Shown here: positions 34,422 through 43,949 of the stretch, in pieces
Layout of the letters: every line of letters begins with the position of its first letter
Position numbering within the stretch: position 1 is the stretch's first letter
From: an uncultured Vampirovibrio sp.
GTDB taxonomy: Bacteria; Cyanobacteriota; Vampirovibrionia; Gastranaerophilales; Gastranaerophilaceae
Direction of reading: 5' to 3'
Length of the DNA stretch: 64,000 nt
Assembly (NCBI GenBank): GCA_910583725.1
Contig: CAJTXZ010000005.1
Location: 1-64,000, forward strand
Notes under the pieces: generated by a model
Seen by the model: the letters and a program-made list of their open reading frames with translations, nothing else
Database searches by the model: none
Told to the model about the DNA's origin: nothing
Made by a program: the position numbers and the translations under genes

Positions 34422-35795
34422 ATGTACAATGCAGCGATAGTTGGGGCAGGGCCTGCGGGTATTTTTACCGCACTTGAATTAATAAAACTTAAACCCGATT
34501 GGAAAATTATATTAATTGAAAAAGGAAATAAAATTGAAAAAAGAGTTTGTCTTTTAAGAAACGGGCATAAAACCTGCCCGTCCTGCAAAACATGCGGCCT
34601 TTTATGCGGATGGGGCGGTGCTGGTGCATTTTCTGACGGTAAATTAACCTTGACACCGGAGGTTGGCGGCCATTTGCCTGAATATATGCCATACAAAGAT
34701 GTTGAAGATTTAATAAAATATTGTGACGATATTTATTTAGAGCATGGCGCAACGGATGTTGTATACGGTGTAAACAGACATGAATTTGCAGACATTGAGC
34801 GCGCAGCCTCTCTTGCAGAATTAAAACTTGTGCATTCTCCTGTTAGGCATTTGGGTACAGAACGTTCACTTGACGTGTTAAAACATATGCAGGATTATCT
34901 TGCGGATAAGATTGAAATTGTAAACAATGTATCTGTTGACAGCCTGATAGTTGAAAATAATACAATTAAGGGTTTAAAACTTTCAGATGGTAAAACAATA
35001 ATGGCAAACTATGTTGTTGTTGCACCCGGAAGAGAAGGCGCAGACTGGCTGACGCAGGAATTTGAAAAAAACAATATTTCAATGGTAAATAATGCAGTAG
35101 ACATTGGTGTTCGTGTTGAATTGCCGGCAGATGTTATGGAGCCCATTACATCCCGTCTGTATGAATCAAAATTAATATATTATTCTCCAACATTCGGGGA
35201 TGAAGTTAGAACATTCTGCATGAATCCTAACGGTGAAGTAGTTTCGGAAAATTACAACGGCATACAGACTGTAAACGGCCACAGCTATGCTAATAAGAAA
35301 ACTCCAAACACAAACTTTGCACTTTTGGTGTCCAAAAAATTCACAGAACCGTTTAAGGAACCTATTAAATACGGCCAGCACGTTGCAAGCCTTGCAAATA
35401 TGCTCGCAGGAGGTGTTCTTGTTCAAAGATTTGGAGACTTGCTTGATGGTAAAAGATCTACTCCTCAAAGAATAAGGGAAAGCATTATAAAACCTACCCT
35501 TGAATGTGCTACACCCGGCGATTTAAGCCTTGTTCTTCCATATAGGCAATTGTTATCAATCATCGAGATGCTTTATGCGCTTGATAAAATTGCACCCGGT
35601 GTAGCTTCAAGGTACACTCTTCTTTACGGTGTTGAAGTTAAATTCTATTCTGCAAGGGTAAAATTAACAAACGAGCTTGAAACAGAAGGTGTTAAAAATT
35701 TATTCACAATCGGTGATGGCGCCGGTGTTACAAGAGGTTTAATGCAGGCTTCAGCCTCAGGCGTATACTGTGCAAGGGTTATTGGAAACCGTTAA
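34422..35795 (+). CDS. FAD-dependent dehydrogenase (COG2509-type)
   Basis: 457 residues from the ATG at 34422, which has AAGGAAG upstream; earlier in-frame ATGs lack one. The Rossmann FAD motif is AAIVGAGPAGIFTALELI. A Cys-rich segment with CPSCKTCGLLCGWGGAGAFS follows near residue 65, the hallmark of the uncharacterised FAD dehydrogenases of COG2509. The C-terminus has LFTIGDGAGVTRGLMQASASG for FAD closure. Substrate unknown; the cysteines may bind a metal or act in redox. Confidence 0.85.
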   Translation: MYNAAIVGAGPAGIFTALELIKLKPDWKIILIEKGNKIEKRVCLLRNGHKTCPSCKTCGLLCGWGGAGAFSDGKLTLTPEVGGHLPEYMPYKDVEDLIKYCDDIYLEHGATDVVYGVNRHEFADIERAASLAELKLVHSPVRHLGTERSLDVLKHMQDYLADKIEIVNNVSVDSLIVENNTIKGLKLSDGKTIMANYVVVAPGREGADWLTQEFEKNNISMVNNAVDIGVRVELPADVMEPITSRLYESKLIYYSPTFGDEVRTFCMNPNGEVVSENYNGIQTVNGHSYANKKTPNTNFALLVSKKFTEPFKEPIKYGQHVASLANMLAGGVLVQRFGDLLDGKRSTPQRIRESIIKPTLECATPGDLSLVLPYRQLLSIIEMLYALDKIAPGVASRYTLLYGVEVKFYSARVKLTNELETEGVKNLFTIGDGAGVTRGLMQASASGVYCARVIGNR

Positions 35796-35836
35796 TAAGT
35801 CTCTGGAGCCCTCACTATAAAATTATTAAAATTATT

Positions 35837-35880
35837 AAACACTTGGGTAATTATTTAAGACTCAAGTGTTTAATTTTGTT
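35837..35880 (+). terminator. Terminator after the FAD dehydrogenase gene
   Basis: A perfect 9-bp stem (AAACACTTG at 35837-35845, CAAGTGTTT at 35863-35871) with a 17-base loop, followed by AATTTTGTT. Confidence 0.6.
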
Positions 35881-35976
35881 AAAAAATGTTTAGAAATATT
35901 ATGTTGACATGCTATTCTAAAACGCTTAGGATAAATACATAAGGCATTTATGCATTTGCAGGATGAGGTTTTATAT

Positions 35977-36432
35977 ATGGGAAACTGGGAAATTTGGCAA
36001 ATATGGGCCGTGGTTGGCTTTATATTCCTTTTGATAGAGATGATGACGCCCGTTACTTTTTATTTGTCACTTGCTGGCGCTTCTTTTTTTGCAGGTATTG
36101 CTGCATATCTTTATCCTGATAACACAGGTGTTCAGGTTGGTGCATTCGTCGTATTCCTTCCCATATTTTATCTTGCCATAAAACCTTTTATAGATAAAAA
36201 AGACAAAGAGCCGCAAAGCACCGGCCTTGACGCTAAATATATAGGTCAAAGTGCAATTGTGTCAAAGCCTGTAGGTACACCTGACACAAACGGAATTGGT
36301 GAAATTAAGATTTATGGCGAAGTTTGGCAGGCAAAAAGCTGTGATGGTTCAGAAATACCGCAAAATACAATGGTAAAAATAATAAAAAACGAAAGCCTTA
36401 TAATGTTCGTCGAAAAATGTGATAAACAGTAA
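35977..36432 (+). CDS. NfeD-family membrane protein
   Basis: 151 residues. Two to three membrane helices at the N-terminus (IWAVVGFIFLLIEMMTP, then FYLSLAGASFFAGIAAYL and VFLPIFYLAI), then a soluble C-terminal OB-fold domain (IGQSAIVSKPVG ... GEIKIYGEVWQAKS). This is the short (YbbK-like) NfeD form. I start at ATG 35977 (GAGG eight bases upstream); an ATG at 35950 with AAGG is an alternative. It is followed at 23 bases by the SPFH gene, the classic NfeD-stomatin pair involved in membrane microdomain quality control. Confidence 0.88.
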   Translation: MGNWEIWQIWAVVGFIFLLIEMMTPVTFYLSLAGASFFAGIAAYLYPDNTGVQVGAFVVFLPIFYLAIKPFIDKKDKEPQSTGLDAKYIGQSAIVSKPVGTPDTNGIGEIKIYGEVWQAKSCDGSEIPQNTMVKIIKNESLIMFVEKCDKQ

Positions 36433-36455
36433 TTAGTTTTATGGAGTATAAATAA

Positions 36456-37433
36456 ATGTTTTTCTTCTTTTTGGTAATTTTAGTTGTTGCAGTGGTCTTT
36501 GCTGTTACAGGGTTTAAGATAGTTAACCAGGCCCAGGTTATGATAATTGAAAGGCTTGGCCGTTTTAACCGTATTCTAAACCCGGGTTTACAGTTTATTG
36601 TTCCGTTTATTGATATTCCAAGAGGCATTCATTCTAAAAAAGCTGTAAGAACGGCATCTGGAGAGGTTTTTTCAGTTTATTCCATTGTTGATAAGATAGA
36701 TTTAAGAGAAAGTGTATTTGATTTTCCAAGGCAAAATGTTATTACAAAAGATAACGTTACAATTTCAATTAATGCTCTTTTGTATTTTCAAATAGTTGAC
36801 CCAAAAAGCGCTGTTTATGAAATCGAGAACCTTCCAGAAGCCATAGAAAAACTTACCCAAACTACGTTAAGAAACGTAATTGGTGAGATGGATTTAGATA
36901 CTACATTTACATCGCGTGATATCATTAATGAAAAATTAAGAACAATTCTAGATGAAGCAACGAATAAATGGGGTGTAAAAATCAACAGGGTTGAACTACA
37001 AGACATTATCCCGCCAAGAGAAATCCAAAATGCGATGGAAAAACAGATGAAGGCTGAGCGCGACAGACGTGCCGCAATTCTTGAAGCAGAAGGCTTAAAA
37101 AGGGCAGCCATTCTTGAAGCAGAAGGTGTAAAAGAATCCCAAATTAATAAGGCAGAAGGCGAAAGGCAAGCAGCAGTTCTTGTTGCAGAAGGTAATAGGG
37201 AGGCAAGGATTAAAGAGGCAAACGGTGAAGCAGAAGCAATAAGATTAATTATTGAAGCACTTGCAAATTCTGGTGCGCCTGATAAATATTTAATCGCAAT
37301 GAAATATCTTGAAACCTTAAAAACAATGACTGAAGGTAAGGATAATAAAGTTGTTTATATGCCTTATGAGGCAACCGGAATATTATCTTCAGTTGATGGT
37401 ATCAAACAAATGCTTGATGCTTCAAAAAGATAA
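36456..37433 (+). CDS. SPFH/Band 7 stomatin-like protein (QmcA type)
   Basis: 325 residues. One N-terminal membrane helix (residues 1-22), then the SPFH domain (IVNQAQVMIIERLGRF, GLQFIVPFID, NVTISINALLYFQIVDP), then a long Ala/Glu coiled coil with repeated A-E-G units (AAILEAEGLKR, AAILEAEGVKE, QAAVLVAEGNRE). The end is conserved (MPYEATGIL). Such proteins oligomerise on the membrane and are usually paired with NfeD, as here. Confidence 0.93.
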   Translation: MFFFFLVILVVAVVFAVTGFKIVNQAQVMIIERLGRFNRILNPGLQFIVPFIDIPRGIHSKKAVRTASGEVFSVYSIVDKIDLRESVFDFPRQNVITKDNVTISINALLYFQIVDPKSAVYEIENLPEAIEKLTQTTLRNVIGEMDLDTTFTSRDIINEKLRTILDEATNKWGVKINRVELQDIIPPREIQNAMEKQMKAERDRRAAILEAEGLKRAAILEAEGVKESQINKAEGERQAAVLVAEGNREARIKEANGEAEAIRLIIEALANSGAPDKYLIAMKYLETLKTMTEGKDNKVVYMPYEATGILSSVDGIKQMLDASKR

Positions 37434-37445
37434 ATAAAGTAAAGT

Positions 37446-37490
37446 GCAGTCCAAGGCAGTGTAATTTTGACCGCCTTGGACCCTGCTTTT
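37446..37490 (+). terminator. Terminator after the nfeD-SPFH pair
   Basis: GTCCAAGGC (37449-37457) pairs with GCCTTGGAC (37473-37481). GCAG before and CTGC after extend the stem across a small bulge, and the hairpin ends in CTTTTA. Confidence 0.75.
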
Positions 37491-37543
37491 AGAATATACT
37501 GGCAACAAGGCACATATTAGGACACACAAATATCTACTAGGTA

Positions 37544-38266
37544 ATGATGAATAAGACGAATAAGCGTTTATTAATTGTTGATGATGAGGAAGAAATAAGA
37601 GAACTCCTTGTTTATGATATCCAATCTTCCGGCTATTTGGTTGATTTTGCATCCGATGGCGAAGAAGGTCTAAAAAAGGCTGTTGAAAACAATTATGACC
37701 TTATTCTTCTTGATGTTATGATGCCAAAAATGAATGGTTATGATGTCTGTAAAAATATTCGCCTTGTAAAGCCAAAAGTGCCTATCTTAATGCTAACGGC
37801 AAAAGGAACAATAGCTGATAAAACAGAGGGGTTTGATGTTGGAGCGGATGATTACCTTGTAAAACCTTTTGATATTCAGGAAGTTTTGCTTAGAATAAGA
37901 GCTCTGTTAAGGCGAAATGATGATAATGAAAGTCATGATACAAAAGAAGTTTTAAGAGCAGGTGACATTGAAATTCTTCCGGATTCACTTGAGGCTATTA
38001 TTATTGACAAGAAGGTAAAATTAACCCCGACGGAATTTGAAATTTTATATTGTCTTTTGCAGCATCTAAATAAAGCTGTTACTCTTGCAACACTCTTGTA
38101 TGAAGTTTGGGGCTATGACAGTGACGAAGATGTAAGGATGGTAAGGGTGCATGTTGGCGGTTTAAGGCAAAAGATAGAAACTGATACAAGAAGGCCAAAA
38201 TATCTGCACACTGTAACAAATATTGGTTATAAATTAACGCCCTTTGGGAGGCTTGAAGAAAATTGA
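37544..38266 (+). CDS. OmpR/PhoB-family response regulator
   Basis: 240 residues. The receiver domain has acidic pocket DDEEE, phosphoacceptor Asp57 in LILLDVMMPKMNG, and the Lys in YLVKPF. The winged-helix DNA-binding domain reads LTPTEFEILYCLLQH, VWGYDSDEDVRMVRVHVGGLRQKIE and YLHTVTNIGYKL. It overlaps the sensor kinase by four bases (TTGA), so the pair is one unit. Layout is like cyanobacterial RpaB-type regulators, though orthology is not shown. ATG codons at 37544 and 37547 are both possible. Confidence 0.93.
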   Translation: MMNKTNKRLLIVDDEEEIRELLVYDIQSSGYLVDFASDGEEGLKKAVENNYDLILLDVMMPKMNGYDVCKNIRLVKPKVPILMLTAKGTIADKTEGFDVGADDYLVKPFDIQEVLLRIRALLRRNDDNESHDTKEVLRAGDIEILPDSLEAIIIDKKVKLTPTEFEILYCLLQHLNKAVTLATLLYEVWGYDSDEDVRMVRVHVGGLRQKIETDTRRPKYLHTVTNIGYKLTPFGRLEEN

Positions 38267-40029
38267 AAAGATTAAGAATTGCACAACAAATTGTTATAGT
38301 ATTATTATTTGCGGTTTTAATTCCATTTATTACAATTGGCCTTATAATTTCAAACATATCACAGCAATCAGTAAGGCGGGAACTTGTTTATTCTTCTAAA
38401 ATGATTTCAGGTCTTATTGGAGAGAATGTACAAAACCATATAAAAAATTCAAATGAAGAATTAAAACAAATAGCGTCCGCAATAGGCTTTTTCTACTATG
38501 AAGATGATAAAAACGACTACCTTCTTGAAATTCAGCAAAAATACGGTAAATTTAGTAACTTTAAGATACTTGATTCTGAAACCTTAAAAAACAGAGAACC
38601 ACTTTTTAATCCTCAGAATTTAACTATAAAATTATACGCAAATATTGATGAAGCCGATGTTTTAAGTGCAGACTTAAAGATGTCAATCCTACAGGATGCT
38701 CTTGATAACAAGCTTTCTGATATTAAAAATGATGTCTATATCTTAGATGACAGAGGAAATATTGTCGCAACAAATGACCATGATAACAGTGGCTATAATA
38801 TTATTACGGAAAATCTTCCAAAAAACAGAAAGCCACATACCCCGGTATTATTTTCAAAAGTTAAAAATCAGCCCTTGGCCTATTACCAGATTGAAAATCC
38901 TGATTGGACAATAGTTGCTAAAACCGTGCCAAGTGTTACACAAAAAAATATAATAACTCCAAGGTACAGAATAATTTTATCTCTTGTTTTGGCGGCCTTA
39001 TTTATATTTATTGTTGTGGGGATGTATACATATTATCTGTATTTAAATATAAGACAACTGTTTAAAGGCATAATAGCCATATCAAAGGGAAGCTATAACA
39101 GAAAGATAAGACTTTTAAAAAGCGTATTTACGCCGCATGAAATTGTATTCCTTGAAAAAGAATTTAATTATATGACAAAAAAGGTTGCAACTTCTTATGC
39201 TGAATTATCTGAAAAAAATATTGAACTAAAACGCCTGGATGAATTTAGATCAAGCCTTGTTTCTGCCATAAGCCATGAATTTAGAACCCCTTTAACAAGT
39301 ATAATAGGCTATTCAAGCAGACTTTTAAGGTCTGACATAGAAATTGACGAAGCTACAAAGACCAAAAGCCTCAAGGTAATTAAACAGCAAGCACAAAGGT
39401 TGTCAAATATGGTGGATGATTTGCTTGTTATACCTGATATTGAAAGTTTCAGGCTGCAGTTAAATACAGAAGAGCTTGATTTAACAAAACTGCTTGAATT
39501 AAGTATTACATACGCTAATACTAACAATTCTAAGTTTGAAGTTAATGCAGCTTCTGATTTACTTCCGGTTAAAGCAGATAAAGACAGGCTTATACAAATA
39601 CTTATAAACCTATGTGATAATGCAATTAAATATAATAAGGATAATGCTCCGATAATAATTTCTGCAGCCAATGTTGAAGATAAACCCTGTCTTTCAATAT
39701 TAAATAAGTCTGATATTATTCCAAAAGAAATGTTAAATAAACTTTTTGATAAATTCATCCGGCTTGATTCGGAACTTACAAGAACAACAAGGGGAACGGG
39801 CCTTGGCCTTTATATTGTTAAAGGTTTGTGCGAAGCTATGAATATTACAATAGATATTTCAAGTACAGATAATGGTTTTGAAGTTATACTTGTTTTTAAC
39901 AATGAACCTTTTAAGAATCAAAACACTCACAACCCTTCTGATGAAATCATTGACAAGCACTCTGAAAATAATATTGAAAATAATCTGTCTGACGCAAGAA
40001 GTGAAATTGTAAATGCTTTATTTTCCTAA
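38263..40029 (+). CDS. Membrane sensor histidine kinase
   Basis: 588 residues with a TTG start overlapping the regulator's stop. Membrane helix 1 (about 10-30), an extracytoplasmic sensor domain (30-235, Cache-like: DVYILDDRGNIVATND), helix 2 (238-260), HAMP (about 262-315), then HisKA with phospho-acceptor His338 in SAISHEFRTPLTS. The HATPase domain has N-box LINLCDNAIKYN and G2 box TRGTGLGLYIVK. The last 50 residues are a polar Asn/Glu tail. Signal unknown. It phosphorylates the adjacent OmpR-type regulator. tadA follows at six bases. Confidence 0.93.
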   Translation: MKRLRIAQQIVIVLLFAVLIPFITIGLIISNISQQSVRRELVYSSKMISGLIGENVQNHIKNSNEELKQIASAIGFFYYEDDKNDYLLEIQQKYGKFSNFKILDSETLKNREPLFNPQNLTIKLYANIDEADVLSADLKMSILQDALDNKLSDIKNDVYILDDRGNIVATNDHDNSGYNIITENLPKNRKPHTPVLFSKVKNQPLAYYQIENPDWTIVAKTVPSVTQKNIITPRYRIILSLVLAALFIFIVVGMYTYYLYLNIRQLFKGIIAISKGSYNRKIRLLKSVFTPHEIVFLEKEFNYMTKKVATSYAELSEKNIELKRLDEFRSSLVSAISHEFRTPLTSIIGYSSRLLRSDIEIDEATKTKSLKVIKQQAQRLSNMVDDLLVIPDIESFRLQLNTEELDLTKLLELSITYANTNNSKFEVNAASDLLPVKADKDRLIQILINLCDNAIKYNKDNAPIIISAANVEDKPCLSILNKSDIIPKEMLNKLFDKFIRLDSELTRTTRGTGLGLYIVKGLCEAMNITIDISSTDNGFEVILVFNNEPFKNQNTHNPSDEIIDKHSENNIENNLSDARSEIVNALFS

Positions 40030-40035
40030 AATAAA

Positions 40036-40473
40036 ATGACGATAAATTTTTATATGAAAAAATGTATTGAGATAGCAAGGCAATCCGGAAGAGATATTCC
40101 TGTTGGCTGTCTTATTGTAAAAAAAAATGAAATAATTTCCTCAGCCTCTAATAAAAGAGAAATCTTGAATTCTATCTCTTCTCATGCTGAAATTCTTGCA
40201 CTGGAGCTTGCTGCAAAAAAACTAAACAATTGGCGTCTCGATGAATGTGATTTATACGTTACATTAGAACCCTGTCCCATGTGTGCCTGGGCAATATTAA
40301 ATTCCAGAATCAGGAATATATATTTTGGTGCATATGATATTAAATATGGCGCGTTTGGCAGTGCTGTAAATTTGTGTAATTTTAGCACATTTAAAAATAA
40401 TATTTTTGGCGGTATTATGGAAAAAGAGTGCGAAGAATTAATTTTAGATTATTTTAAGAAAATAAGAAAATGA
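40036..40473 (+). CDS. tadA: tRNA adenosine-34 deaminase
   Basis: 145 residues, cytidine-deaminase fold. Zinc ligands and proton shuttle: His50 and Glu52 in SHAEILAL, Cys80 and Cys83 in LEPCPMCAWAILNSR. The segment FGAYDIKYGAFGSAVNL matches TadA, which makes inosine at the wobble position of tRNA-Arg. It overlaps the next gene by four bases. A guanine deaminase is a less likely alternative. Confidence 0.88.
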   Translation: MTINFYMKKCIEIARQSGRDIPVGCLIVKKNEIISSASNKREILNSISSHAEILALELAAKKLNNWRLDECDLYVTLEPCPMCAWAILNSRIRNIYFGAYDIKYGAFGSAVNLCNFSTFKNNIFGGIMEKECEELILDYFKKIRK

Positions 40474-41234
40474 TTACAAAAGAAAGTTTAAAAGAAAAAC
40501 TTGATACTCTTCAAAAGAGATATGAAACTGTAGAATTTATAAAAGATGACCCGGTTCAGTTTATCCATCTTTTTAAAAATAAGGAGGATATTGAAATTGC
40601 CGGCTTTATTGCTGCTTTATTTGCCTTTGGAAAAAGGGAAGTTTTTATAAAAAAATTGTTTTCTCTGTTTAATTTTATGCAGATGAAACCTCTCGATTTT
40701 GTTATTAATTTTAACAAGGAAGAATTTAACAGTGAGTTAAACTACAGGTTTATAAAGCCCTGCGATTTAATAAGCTTTTTTAGTGTGTTAAAAAAGCTTT
40801 ATACTCAAGATAAAATGACACTTCAAGAATTGTTCGCTACATCCTACCTAAAAAATAAAGATATTTTCATTATGTTTCAATCTGTCTGTGACTATTTTTA
40901 TGATATTGAAAAAGATTCTCCCGGATATAAATTTATGCTCTCAAACCCAAAAAATAAAGGTGCAATGAAGAGAATGAATATGTTTTTGAGGTGGATGGTA
41001 AGAAAGAATTCTCCTGTTGATATTGGCATTTGGAATTTTATGTCTCCTTCTGAATTATTAATCCCGTTAGATGTCCATGTTGGCAATATTTCCCGCGCAC
41101 ATGGTTTATTATCAAGGAAGCAAAATGATTATAAATCTGTTATCGAGTTAACATCAAAATTAAAAGAATTTGACAAAAATGACCCCGCTAAATATGATTT
41201 TGCACTTTTTGGCCTTGGCGTAAATTCAAAATAA
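40470..41234 (+). CDS. DUF2400 / TIGR02757 family protein
   Basis: 254 residues matching the family along its length: FIAALFAFGKREVFIKKL, KRMNMFLRWMVR, IGIWNFMSPSELLIPLDVHVG, and the terminal KYDFALFGLGV. The biochemical role is not established. The conserved central part looks like a helical DNA-glycosylase-type (HhH) scaffold, but no catalytic Lys/Asp can be assigned with confidence. It overlaps tadA by four bases (ATGA), so they are co-translated. Confidence 0.88.
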   Translation: MITKESLKEKLDTLQKRYETVEFIKDDPVQFIHLFKNKEDIEIAGFIAALFAFGKREVFIKKLFSLFNFMQMKPLDFVINFNKEEFNSELNYRFIKPCDLISFFSVLKKLYTQDKMTLQELFATSYLKNKDIFIMFQSVCDYFYDIEKDSPGYKFMLSNPKNKGAMKRMNMFLRWMVRKNSPVDIGIWNFMSPSELLIPLDVHVGNISRAHGLLSRKQNDYKSVIELTSKLKEFDKNDPAKYDFALFGLGVNSK

Positions 41235-41450
41235 AGCACATAAATAATATAAAAAATGAGCCTGCAAACTTAAAACTGAAAAAAGAAAATTAGTGCCATA
41301 TATAATAACTTAAAATAAATTGTATATCCGTGATAAATATTGTAAAAACCCTTTTTTGTATTAAAATTGTATTGTGTCTTAAAATTACCGGCTTACCAGT
41401 GCAGCTTAGCCGTTAATCTATAAAGACACTTAAAATCTAAGGAAAATTTA

Positions 41451-43067
41451 GTGAAGCATTCAAAATATTCAGTAGTAATAATTGGCTCAGGTGCAGCAGG
41501 GCTTTATCTGGCTCTTTCGGTTGCTAAAAAATGCCATCTAAAGGATGGTATACTTGTTGTAACCAAAACGCACCTGAATGAATGCAATTCTCGTCTTGCT
41601 CAGGGCGGTATAGTTTCAGTTATGCCCGAAATAAATTCTGGTGATACCGTAACTTCTCATGTTATGGATACTATTAAAGCAGGCTGCGGACTTAATGATT
41701 TTAATGTTGTAAAATTTATCTCTGAAAATTCATCTTTAGTAATTGATAACCTCATTAGTCTTGGTGTTGAATTTGATAGAAAAGAAAACGGTGAACTTTC
41801 CTTTACTCTTGAGGCTGCTCATTCTATGCCAAGAATACTCCATGCTGGTGGTGATTCAACGGGGAGGGTTATCGAAGATAAGCTTGCAGAACTTGTAAGA
41901 AAATCTGACGCTATTGAAGTTTATGAAGAATCTATTGCGGTTGAGTTATTATGCGACAACAAGAAAATCTGCCGCGGCGCCCTGATTTATAATACTGCTC
42001 TTAATTCTTATGAAGCTGTTTATTCAAATGCAGTTGTTCTTGCAACAGGAGGCATAGGCCAGGTTTATGAATATACTACAAATCCAAATGTTGCAACGGC
42101 AGATGGTATTGCGCTTGCATATCTTGCTGGAGCCGAAGTTTCAGATATGGAATTTGTCCAGTTTCATCCGACAGCATTAAGAATTAGCCCGAAAATTACA
42201 TCAAATAAGAATATGCCTTTGATATCCGAGGCTGTTCGCGGTGAGGGCGCCAAATTATTAAATATAAATAAAGAGCCATTTATGGAAAAATATCATAAGA
42301 GGGCTGAGCTTGCACCAAGGGATATAGTTGCAAGGGCAATTTTTACTGAGATGGAAAAGACGAACGCTAAAAACGTCTTTCTTGATATTTCTGGCATTGG
42401 GCTTGAAAAGTTTAAAAAAAGATTTCCGTCAATAACATCTATCTGCATAGAAGCGGGTGTTGATTTAAATGAAGGGCTTATTCCTGTTTCTCCTGCTGCG
42501 CATTATTTTATGGGCGGTGTTAAGGTGAATTTAAATATGGAAACTTCTATAGAAAATCTTTACGCCATCGGTGAAGTTTCAAGAACGGGCCTTCATGGAG
42601 CAAACAGGCTTGCATCAAATTCACTTCTTGAGTGTGTTGTTTGTGCGTACAAACTTTCAAATACTCTTGTGCTAAAAAAATTAGATGCTCCGAAAAGTTT
42701 CGACGGCAAAGTAAAATCTATGTTGGAGCTGTATGATTCTGATATGCTTAACGATATTATTGAAACAGGAATACTGAGACGGATGCTCAAAAAAACAATG
42801 TGGGAGAATGCTGGTATTATAAGAACTCAATCTGGTCTCAACAATGCACTTAGAATTATTGATGACATACAATTGATTACAAGGAATTCACGGGTTTTTA
42901 CAGCAAAAGACGGCTATGAACTTAGAAATTCTATAATTGCATCGAAATTAATAGTTGAAGCAGCTCTAAGGCGAAATAATTCAATTGGTGCTCACTATAG
43001 AGAAGATGCGCCAGAATTGCCGGAAGTCTGTCAAAATAATTCGTCCCAGCAAAAAGTTACTTTATAG
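41451..43067 (+). CDS. nadB: L-aspartate oxidase
   Basis: 538 residues, GTG start with AAGGAAAA upstream. FAD motif VVIIGSGAAGLYLAL; substrate and flavin motifs SRLAQGGI, HAGGDSTGR, EFVQFHPTAL, SEAVRGEGAKL, ELAPRDIVARAI and HGANRLASNSLLEC. It oxidises L-aspartate to iminoaspartate for NAD synthesis; under anoxia it can use fumarate. nadC follows 11 bases later. nadA (quinolinate synthase) is not adjacent and is not in the window. Confidence 0.95.
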   Translation: MKHSKYSVVIIGSGAAGLYLALSVAKKCHLKDGILVVTKTHLNECNSRLAQGGIVSVMPEINSGDTVTSHVMDTIKAGCGLNDFNVVKFISENSSLVIDNLISLGVEFDRKENGELSFTLEAAHSMPRILHAGGDSTGRVIEDKLAELVRKSDAIEVYEESIAVELLCDNKKICRGALIYNTALNSYEAVYSNAVVLATGGIGQVYEYTTNPNVATADGIALAYLAGAEVSDMEFVQFHPTALRISPKITSNKNMPLISEAVRGEGAKLLNINKEPFMEKYHKRAELAPRDIVARAIFTEMEKTNAKNVFLDISGIGLEKFKKRFPSITSICIEAGVDLNEGLIPVSPAAHYFMGGVKVNLNMETSIENLYAIGEVSRTGLHGANRLASNSLLECVVCAYKLSNTLVLKKLDAPKSFDGKVKSMLELYDSDMLNDIIETGILRRMLKKTMWENAGIIRTQSGLNNALRIIDDIQLITRNSRVFTAKDGYELRNSIIASKLIVEAALRRNNSIGAHYREDAPELPEVCQNNSSQQKVTL

Positions 43068-43078
43068 GAGAATATAAA

Positions 43079-43942
43079 ATGGCTCAATACCTGCTTAATG
43101 ATTTTATGATAAAAGATTATATAGTTGCTGCCCTGAAAGAAGACATTGGCTATGGCGACATTTCAACAGATTTTATTTGTGCTGGTATTGATAAAAATAA
43201 AAAGTTTGAAATTCTCCTTAAAACACGTGAAGAAGGTGTTTTGTGCGGTTGTGACCCTTTTAGGCTTGTCTTTGAAGTTCTTGCAAAAAATGATGTAAAA
43301 ATTGAATTTTATAAACAAGATGGCGATAAAATAACCCCTAATGAGCCTGTTGCAAAAATTACCGGCATGCCAAGATATATTTTGACAGGCGAAAGACTTT
43401 CTTTAAATTTTATCCAAAGAATGTCAGGTATTGCAACATTCACTAAAAAATTTCAAGATATAGCAGCACCTTATGGTGCCAGGGTTGTTGATACAAGAAA
43501 AAACACACCGAATTTCAGAATTTTTGAAAAATATGCAGTAAAGGTTGGCGGTGGATATCTCCACAGATTTAATTTGTGTGACTGCGTTATGTTAAAAGAT
43601 AATCACATTGCATTAATGGGCGGTTCAATTGAGGAAGCCGTAAAAAAAGTCAAAGAACATATTTCCCACGCTCATAAAATTGAAGTTGAATGCGATACCA
43701 TTGATCAGGTTAAAAAATGTCTTAATGCAGGTGTTGATATTATAATGCTTGATAATATGACATTTGATATGATTAAAGAGTCTGTTTCTTTAATTAACAA
43801 ACAAGCTATGATTGAAGTTAGCGGCAGTGTTAATTTGAATAATCTTGAAGAAATTGCAAAAACAGGTGTTGATATAATTTCAACAAGCGCAATAGTAGCA
43901 AAAGCGCCAACTCTTGATTTGGCATTCGATTATGCAGGGTAG
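43079..43942 (+). CDS. nadC: Nicotinate-nucleotide pyrophosphorylase (quinolinate phosphoribosyltransferase)
   Basis: 287 residues. Signatures: EDIGYGDISTD, LNFIQRMSGIATFT, VVDTRKNTPNFR, KYAVKVGGGYLHRFNL, MLKDNHIA, IEVECDTIDQ and IMLDNM, ending with EVSGSVNLNNL. It converts quinolinate and PRPP to nicotinate mononucleotide. AGGAGAATATAAA precedes the ATG. It is in an operon with nadB. DTRKTTP is here DTRKNTP. Confidence 0.96.
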   Translation: MAQYLLNDFMIKDYIVAALKEDIGYGDISTDFICAGIDKNKKFEILLKTREEGVLCGCDPFRLVFEVLAKNDVKIEFYKQDGDKITPNEPVAKITGMPRYILTGERLSLNFIQRMSGIATFTKKFQDIAAPYGARVVDTRKNTPNFRIFEKYAVKVGGGYLHRFNLCDCVMLKDNHIALMGGSIEEAVKKVKEHISHAHKIEVECDTIDQVKKCLNAGVDIIMLDNMTFDMIKESVSLINKQAMIEVSGSVNLNNLEEIAKTGVDIISTSAIVAKAPTLDLAFDYAG

Positions 43943-43949
43943 TTTAAAA